Shown: piece by piece, positions 58,989 through 64,000 of the stretch
Position numbering within the stretch: position 1 is the first letter of the stretch
How the letters are laid out: each line of letters begins with the position of its first letter
Origin: Bacteroidaceae bacterium
GTDB lineage: Bacteria > Bacteroidota > Bacteroidia > Bacteroidales > Bacteroidaceae
Direction: 5' to 3'
Assembly: GCA_017936265.1 (NCBI GenBank)
Contig: JAGBFX010000030.1
Location: forward strand, 1 to 64,000
Length of the DNA: 64,000 bases
Program-made: the position numbers and the translations under genes
Notes under the pieces: model-generated
Database searches by the model: none
Seen by the model: the letters and a program-made list of their open reading frames with translations, nothing else
Told to the model about the DNA's origin: nothing

Positions 58989-59016
58989 ATAAGGTGTACC
59001 CGCGGGTACACCTTAT
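58989..59016 (-). terminator. Terminator after the DUF6562/DUF3575 operon
   Basis: ATAAGGTGTACC...GGTACACCTTAT, a perfect palindrome with only a CGCG centre; TTTATATATATAT follows on the minus strand. It ends the surface operon 50 bases past the last stop. Confidence 0.75.
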
Positions 59017-59066
59017 AATTATAAACAGTATGACAATTGCCTACGGCGTACTGTCCTGGCGTTCAA

Positions 59067-59975
59067 TCAGAGACCACCCTCAAAAGGATAATTGTTATCA
59101 GGCTCGTTGAATGCAGGCTCAATTACCACATTCACCTCAACGTCACTTGTAAGGATGCTACCATAGATGTTTGTACGGTAGTTGCGCTGTACCGGAACGT
59201 TGGGGAACTCATATACATAGTTACCGCCATTGTTGTATGAGAACTCGATGTCCACATTGGTCTTGTCGGCAGCTACAAGAAGATAGTTCATTGAGATGTA
59301 CTCATAGCCGTCAACCGGGAATGTCTCACCGACAGGGATAGCATTGAAAGCATAAGTGAAATCAACCTCATCTGACACGGCACCGGTCACGAGATTCATC
59401 TTGCTGTATGTCTTTACCTTGATCTGTGAGTTAACGAGCTCAAGACCGGCAGCCTTTGCAGCCTCGATATCATTTGTACCTACATTGACCTGAGCGAATG
59501 GACGGTAGAGCTTGATTGTCTTCTGCATGTCGCCTGTCACCTTGAAAGGAGCCTCATATGCATAGAATGCATCATAAGCCTCAAGGTTAGCCTTGGCAGG
59601 ATTGAAAGTCACAACCTTGTTGACAAAATCCACGTCGCATACATCTTCTGCATTGTCTGCCCAGAAAATCATGCTGTAGGTATTGCCTGTAACAAGATTC
59701 ACATTAAGGACCTTAGACAGGTTGATTACCTCCTTGTTGTCATCAGCAACCTTAGAGATTGCGCTTACAAGAGTACCCTGCGCATCATAGATACCATAGT
59801 AAAGGTCGTTTGCACTTGTACCGTCACCGAAAGCACGTGATGTAATCTCAGGAGACTCAACAACAATCGTTACCTTTGAAAGGTTCGCCGGATCGTTTAC
59901 GTCAAATTCAGCCTCGCTACAAGATGTAACGAACATTGCTGAAACAGCAGCAATTGTAAATAAGAACTTTTTCAT
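59067..59975 (-). CDS. DUF6562 surface lipoprotein
   Basis: 302 residues. Lipobox FVTSC (Cys19), so lipidated. The mature part has ESPEITSRAFGDGTSANDLYYGIYDAQG (about 40-67) and ends with FPNVPVQRNYRTNIYGSILTS and VVIEPAFNEPDNNYPF, the pattern I know as DUF6562, a family of Mfa/fimbrillin-like Bacteroidales lipoproteins. SRAF keeps the arginine seen at the maturation site of fimbrillins. Two immunoglobulin-like beta domains are expected. Last gene of the four-gene surface unit, 37 bases after the next DUF6562 gene. Confidence 0.85.
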   Translation of the reverse strand: MKKFLFTIAAVSAMFVTSCSEAEFDVNDPANLSKVTIVVESPEITSRAFGDGTSANDLYYGIYDAQGTLVSAISKVADDNKEVINLSKVLNVNLVTGNTYSMIFWADNAEDVCDVDFVNKVVTFNPAKANLEAYDAFYAYEAPFKVTGDMQKTIKLYRPFAQVNVGTNDIEAAKAAGLELVNSQIKVKTYSKMNLVTGAVSDEVDFTYAFNAIPVGETFPVDGYEYISMNYLLVAADKTNVDIEFSYNNGGNYVYEFPNVPVQRNYRTNIYGSILTSDVEVNVVIEPAFNEPDNNYPFEGGL

Positions 59976-60012
59976 AATAAACAGGTTTTAAACATAAATA
60001 TTACTATAAAAA

Positions 60013-61053
60013 TCAATATACGGGGAAATTATACTCGCCATCGAAGTCAGGAACGATGGAGACACCGCCGTTTGCCTTCGATGTAAGGAAGTTTGCCTTG
60101 ACTACGGTAAGTTTGCTTCGGATAAGAGGCACCTTGATGGGTTTGAATCTTGAAAGCATCTCTCCATTTTCATCAAAAACCTCGATGGAAACGTTGACAG
60201 CCGATTCCGTTCCATTGACAAAGACATAATCAAAGCCCAGGTCGGCCTCATTGTCATTGAGCACACGAATCTGCGAATCGAAACTGACACCAGTAACGGC
60301 AGATGCAGGTTTATTGGTGAACATATTGAAAGACGATGGCATGAAACCATAATAGCGGAACACCACCCTGAGATCCGAAAGGTCAATATTCTTCGCATCC
60401 TCGAGAGAGCCGTCATCAATGACATCCTTATCTGCTCTGCTCTGCTCATCCGACTCTGCACGGACCTTTACAAGATGAGCCATGAAATCCTCAAGGTCAT
60501 CGCTTATGAAAGCGAACTTGGCCAACGGCCTGCTCATTTCAATCGTAGTTTCGGATGATTTCTTCGACACTTCGGCCTCTACTGTTCCATTGAAGGCATC
60601 ACGCAAGTCATTACATCCGTAATGTTCATCGCCCTTCAGCACTATCTCCTCGAACAGATGCGTGTCGTAGAAAAGGTCAGACGCCTCACCCGCGCTTACA
60701 TAGTCTGTCCAGACAACAAACCTGTATTTACCCTCCTTCAACATTATTGTCACATCATGATTCAATTCAGAAATATCATCCTTGAAGAACTCATAGTGGA
60801 AAAGTTCCTCTCTGGAATCACCTGCAGGGAAGATCTTCACAATGTAACGTATATCATAGTTCGCATCCACCTCGGAACGTGTATCCTCATGGTATTCCAC
60901 AACCTTGTACAAAGGCAGATTGGTATCATAGTTGAGATGCAGCACGAAAGGGAGTTCCTTATCCGGGTCGGGGAACTCGTGGACATCACACGAAGTGAAC
61001 AGCATGCAACAGAGCATACCGGCGAAGATTGATATGTAGCGCAAAGACTTCAT
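60013..61053 (-). CDS. DUF6562-like surface lipoprotein
   Basis: 346 residues from ATG 61053, which has AAGGA about eight bases upstream; a GTG at 61071 overlapping the previous stop is a possible coupled start. Lipobox MLFTSC (Cys22). Beta-rich mature part with GKYRFVVWTDYVSAGEASD and ETTIEMSRPLAKFAFISDDLEDF, similar to DUF6562 and distantly to FimB/Mfa2 anchor proteins. Two domains are likely. Same operon as the DUF3575 gene upstream. Confidence 0.75.
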   Translation of the reverse strand: MKSLRYISIFAGMLCCMLFTSCDVHEFPDPDKELPFVLHLNYDTNLPLYKVVEYHEDTRSEVDANYDIRYIVKIFPAGDSREELFHYEFFKDDISELNHDVTIMLKEGKYRFVVWTDYVSAGEASDLFYDTHLFEEIVLKGDEHYGCNDLRDAFNGTVEAEVSKKSSETTIEMSRPLAKFAFISDDLEDFMAHLVKVRAESDEQSRADKDVIDDGSLEDAKNIDLSDLRVVFRYYGFMPSSFNMFTNKPASAVTGVSFDSQIRVLNDNEADLGFDYVFVNGTESAVNVSIEVFDENGEMLSRFKPIKVPLIRSKLTVVKANFLTSKANGGVSIVPDFDGEYNFPVY

Positions 61054-61067
61054 TACAAATTCCTTTT

Positions 61068-62447
61068 TCACTTGTTGATTAACGCATCCTGTATTATTCT
61101 GACTCTCGTTGGGCGGCCTTTGACTACAGGTATACGGTACGATATACCTATATATATATTGTCAAGACCTATATAGGTTTTTTTCCGGGTGTCAAACAGT
61201 TGACCGTCGGAGACATCCTTCACATTATGGAACCTGTCATAATGCAATGGGTACACACCGGCTCCCATGGCAAACTCCATATTCCAGCAACCATCCCGGC
61301 TGATAGGTAGCCTGTATCCTACCGAGAGGCCACCGCCCAATGTGGGAGATTTTCCTTTGTGGTCCTGATATCTCCAGTCACCGTCAAAAGCGAAATTATA
61401 GTATGCAAATCCCATGTGGGCTCCCACAAACAGACCTTTATAGTTTGTCTTTGGCCAATAGCGCAACTCCGGCTGTACCGAGAAGTTCCTGAATTTGACA
61501 GTTGTCTTGAAATAATCAAGCGCTGAATATGAGACAGGCAGATTCAATGACAGATGATTGCCAAGATCGAATTCAACGCCGATATTTGCATTCAGCATAG
61601 CCAACCCGACAAGATTGGTCTTCACATGCATGTAATGCGGAGACGCACAATCAACCTTAGAAACTATCGGTGAAAGCATCGGTTTCGGTTCTTCAACCGG
61701 CATAAAATCCAGCTTCGGTTTTGCAGCATGCAGATACTCCTGCATTATTGCATACTGGCTCTTTTTGGTAACAATGACCATGTATGCGTTACGCATCTCG
61801 CGGAAGAATGTATTCAACAGGATCCTCCAGGTCTTACCATTCTCGAGTTTCTTGAGTTCCCCGATTCGACTGTCAAGCTGTTCTCCTGTCGAACGGTTCT
61901 TACTGCGCACGATACGCAAGATATCCTCCTTGTTGTGCATATCAGAGTTCTCAACCATGGAATCAAGCTCATTCCATGCGATGTAATGGTCATTTCTTAC
62001 AATCAGTTCCTCAGGGATTTCGATGCGTTCACGCACATATTTCTCGAGCGCTGTCAAACGGGCGACACTCAACCAATGGTTGAAGCGCACACTACCCTCA
62101 GGAGATACCGCACCACAGAACTCGACACTCACAATTTCGACCATTTCATCGTTGGAGACCTTATCTACCCAACGTACAATACTGTCAAGGGTTGCAGCAT
62201 TGTTCATATACCAACGCTCAATCTTGTTCTTCGCAACTACAAAGCGGATATGCATCTCTTCGCGTGTCACCTCCTCGGTCTCCACCGCACGATTGCTCCA
62301 TATGGTATCATACGGTTCCACGGCCTTGACATTGCCTACTCCCACCGAGAACAGGAGAAACAAAAGCAATGCCATGCTACGTAGGATAGCCGGACACAAG
62401 CCGGACATCTTACGTATGAACCCATATATATTGTTATCTGCAATCAT
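61068..62447 (-). CDS. DUF3575 outer-membrane protein with OmpA-like N-terminal part
   Basis: 459 residues from ATG 62447; the ATG at 62408 gives a more standard signal peptide (MALLLFLLFSVGVGNVKA). The N-terminal half (about 55-235) has VEFCGAVSPEGSVRFNHWLSVARL, an OmpA-like fold often seen before DUF3575. The C-terminal half (about 270-459; MHVKTNLVGLAMLNANIGVEFDLGNHLSLNLP) is a beta-barrel-like DUF3575 domain. Such proteins are encoded beside fimbrillin and DUF6562 genes in Bacteroidales and are thought to be outer-membrane partners of these surface proteins; this is inference here. Ten bases downstream of the long DUF6562 gene. Confidence 0.85.
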   Translation of the reverse strand: MIADNNIYGFIRKMSGLCPAILRSMALLLFLLFSVGVGNVKAVEPYDTIWSNRAVETEEVTREEMHIRFVVAKNKIERWYMNNAATLDSIVRWVDKVSNDEMVEIVSVEFCGAVSPEGSVRFNHWLSVARLTALEKYVRERIEIPEELIVRNDHYIAWNELDSMVENSDMHNKEDILRIVRSKNRSTGEQLDSRIGELKKLENGKTWRILLNTFFREMRNAYMVIVTKKSQYAIMQEYLHAAKPKLDFMPVEEPKPMLSPIVSKVDCASPHYMHVKTNLVGLAMLNANIGVEFDLGNHLSLNLPVSYSALDYFKTTVKFRNFSVQPELRYWPKTNYKGLFVGAHMGFAYYNFAFDGDWRYQDHKGKSPTLGGGLSVGYRLPISRDGCWNMEFAMGAGVYPLHYDRFHNVKDVSDGQLFDTRKKTYIGLDNIYIGISYRIPVVKGRPTRVRIIQDALINK

Positions 62448-62456
62448 ATACTACAA

Positions 62457-64000
62457 TTATAATCCCATTGCACTTCTCAGTTCCTCATAGGTATACTCGA
62501 CACCATCACAAGTGATGGAACCCACATCCGCACCATCTTCAATTATCAGGAACTCGACATCAGTAGACACAAGTTCCAAGGCACCAACCTTGGCACCACT
62601 CTCTATTGTCATGGTAGTAGAGTACTCCTTGGAACCATACGGGCAACGGGGTTCACAGCATATTACCCTGTCTATTACCGTTCCCTTACCTATGGTCATC
62701 CATGAATGATCAGTAGAATCACAGGTACCACAATAGAGGGTATCGACCACAGCGCCATAGATATTGACTATTGCATGAGTCCAGGCAAACAGAGTCCCGT
62801 ATACGCCACCGTTAATCACAGCATCCGACTCGTTGCGCACACCCAAGTCAACAGATATCAGTTTGTGCGTCCCATGTTGGTCTGTTATCGAATCATTTAT
62901 TGACTTTGCTCCGGTCATCACGCAGTTGTTCAGAGTCGTATTGCCGTATGCTATGCAAGCCGGCGAGAAATACCACTCGTGACATTCGATGTGCGATGTT
63001 GTACGCAGGTCCTTATAAGTCACATTATTGAGGACATTATTATAGTTCACATACTTACCACCCCTGTATTCGCCCAGTTCAATGGTCCATATATCGCCGG
63101 TAATCAGTACATTGTCCAACGTCGTCAACTGGCCATCAACGCTTGCGAACTGTATGGCATCATGCCCGGACATATTGTATATCGTATTGCTGATGAGCGT
63201 ATCCGCAGTTATATTCTGATATACCGTCCCGGTTTGGATGAACTCACGCCTGTTCAGCTCTCCGTTGTCAGTAATAACCTGTCCTATGATGTCAGAGCGG
63301 TTATTACGTTTAAGTTCCACCACCCTGTTGCTTTCATGCTCATACATCACAGCCATATTATCTTTGTCAATGAAGAAGAAGTCGGCATTATGTGTTGTAG
63401 GCTCGCTACCGGCAAGCACATACGACATTGACAGATAGACATACTCTTCATCGACACCATTGCCGTCCACATCGGCATAGTACCTTTCGCTTGGAATTTC
63501 CGAGGCCTGGAACGAAGCGCTGACAGAACCAGAGAGCTCTCCCGTAAGCAAATCCATACAATTGGGGACATCACGGATTACCGCACACGACTTTGTTACG
63601 GTGAAATCATGGAAATCCGTCACATATTCCCAGTCAAAAGGATATGCCACCGCGTTTATCTGGGCAAAAGGACGTCTGAGGATAACGCTCTTCACTTTTC
63701 CGTCAACCTCAAACAGTTCAGACACGCCATAGAAAGCATCTCTTCTGTCATCATTGCCAATGCCACTGTAATCGACGGCAAGTTTCATATCCTCGGTCAA
63801 TGCATAGGCATCACACTCGCCATTCTGAGCCCAGAAGACAGCTCTGTACCTCTGGCCATCGGCCAACGATACCGTCATATTGAAAATACCGCCATTGACA
63901 AGACTGTTGACATTCTCAACAACAGCATTCCTGACTACCAACGTGCCATCCTCGGCAAACACCGCATATATCAATTTGTCGACACTGTTTCCGTCACTGA
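62457..64000 (-). CDS. DUF6562 lipoprotein with beta-helix-like C-terminal half (5' end outside window)
   Basis: Open at base 64000; 514 residues visible. Starts inside a DUF6562 domain: GNSVDKLIYAVFAEDG matches the GTSANDLYYGIYDAQG of the third gene in the operon, then YRAVFWAQNGECDAY, ILRRPFAQINAVAYPF and YADVDGNGVDEEYVYLSMSYVLAG. From about visible residue 265 the sequence changes to short repeating strands with Asn and Val (TLDNVLITGDIWTIEL, TTLNNCVMTGAK, NGGVYGTLFAWTHAIVNIYGAVVDTL), as in right-handed beta-helix proteins, with cysteine-rich turns (CGTCDSTDH, ICCEPRCPYG). Possible tip adhesin. First visible gene of the surface operon. Confidence 0.75.
   Translation of the reverse strand, partial: SDGNSVDKLIYAVFAEDGTLVVRNAVVENVNSLVNGGIFNMTVSLADGQRYRAVFWAQNGECDAYALTEDMKLAVDYSGIGNDDRRDAFYGVSELFEVDGKVKSVILRRPFAQINAVAYPFDWEYVTDFHDFTVTKSCAVIRDVPNCMDLLTGELSGSVSASFQASEIPSERYYADVDGNGVDEEYVYLSMSYVLAGSEPTTHNADFFFIDKDNMAVMYEHESNRVVELKRNNRSDIIGQVITDNGELNRREFIQTGTVYQNITADTLISNTIYNMSGHDAIQFASVDGQLTTLDNVLITGDIWTIELGEYRGGKYVNYNNVLNNVTYKDLRTTSHIECHEWYFSPACIAYGNTTLNNCVMTGAKSINDSITDQHGTHKLISVDLGVRNESDAVINGGVYGTLFAWTHAIVNIYGAVVDTLYCGTCDSTDHSWMTIGKGTVIDRVICCEPRCPYGSKEYSTTMTIESGAKVGALELVSTDVEFLIIEDGADVGSITCDGVEYTYEELRSAMGL

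Noticed and set aside
58989..59016. Palindrome as an operator site
   Set aside because: Position 50 bases past the last gene of an operon and the AT run after it fit a terminator better; no promoter lies beside it.

Overview
The window looks like chromosomal DNA of a Gram-negative anaerobe of the order Bacteroidales (Bacteroides/Prevotella-type); I cannot fix the genus by eye. Grounds seen in the sequence: upstream boxes of the Bacteroidetes form TAnnTTTG with a TTTG/TTG about 19-21 bases further up, few Shine-Dalgarno sequences, a single-chain SecDF, fimbrillin-type and DUF6562 surface lipoproteins, a DUF3575 protein, and a class II housekeeping order (tig-clpP-clpX-recQ-guaB-PPIases-OstA-mutL) that I associate with this order. 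Nearly all of it is dense housekeeping sequence. No CRISPR array, prophage, insertion sequence or transposase was seen.

Layout. 1-2,000: 3' part of a fimbrillin-like lipoprotein gene, a 53-residue companion ORF, and about 1.3 kb of non-coding DNA packed with short palindromes and dispersed repeats. 2,000-8,000 (minus): hpf, xerC, rpsU, mdh, waaA, gltX. 8,100-11,600 (plus): a 7TM-HD (PgpH-like) phosphodiesterase and a DUF2851 protein. 11,600-16,400 (minus): secDF and two overlapping rhomboid proteases. 16,500-23,700 (plus): argS, an RNase H with a viroplasmin domain, two consecutive LTA-synthase-family enzymes and a radical SAM protein, tightly packed. 23,700-28,100 (minus): YqaA-like and multispanning membrane proteins, purD, and a THUMP methyltransferase with an Arg/Gly-rich tail. 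28,200-29,200 (plus): a lytic transglycosylase. 29,300-34,600 (minus): manC, asnS, an RluB-type pseudouridine synthase with an Arg/Gly-rich N-terminal extension, purB. Then two identical tRNA-Val genes and an OmpA-family protein.

36,600-52,600 (minus) is an envelope and protein-quality block: mutL, a small membrane protein, an OstA-like protein, a SurA-like PPIase, a SurA-like lipoprotein without a visible PPIase domain, a PpiC-type PPIase, guaB, recQ, clpX, clpP, tig and lptB. Divergent from lptB are mlaE and mlaF. 54,400-58,900 (minus) holds der, era, rpmF, a YceD protein and an orphan histidine kinase. The right end (59,067-64,000, minus) is a four-gene surface operon: a long DUF6562 lipoprotein with a beta-helix-like C-terminal half (5' end outside the window), a DUF3575 outer-membrane protein and two DUF6562 lipoproteins.

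How it works together: envelope construction is the main theme. SecDF, the PPIases, OstA, LptB, WaaA, ManC, MlaEF, the LTA-synthase-like enzymes and OmpA export or assemble outer-membrane components, while the two ends carry probable fimbrial or adhesin loci. The least explained parts are the hairpin-rich fimbrillin leader, the four-gene DUF6562/DUF3575 operon, the two LTA-synthase-like enzymes with a radical SAM partner, the Arg/Gly-rich RNA-modification enzymes, and a MutL whose endonuclease motif is degenerate.
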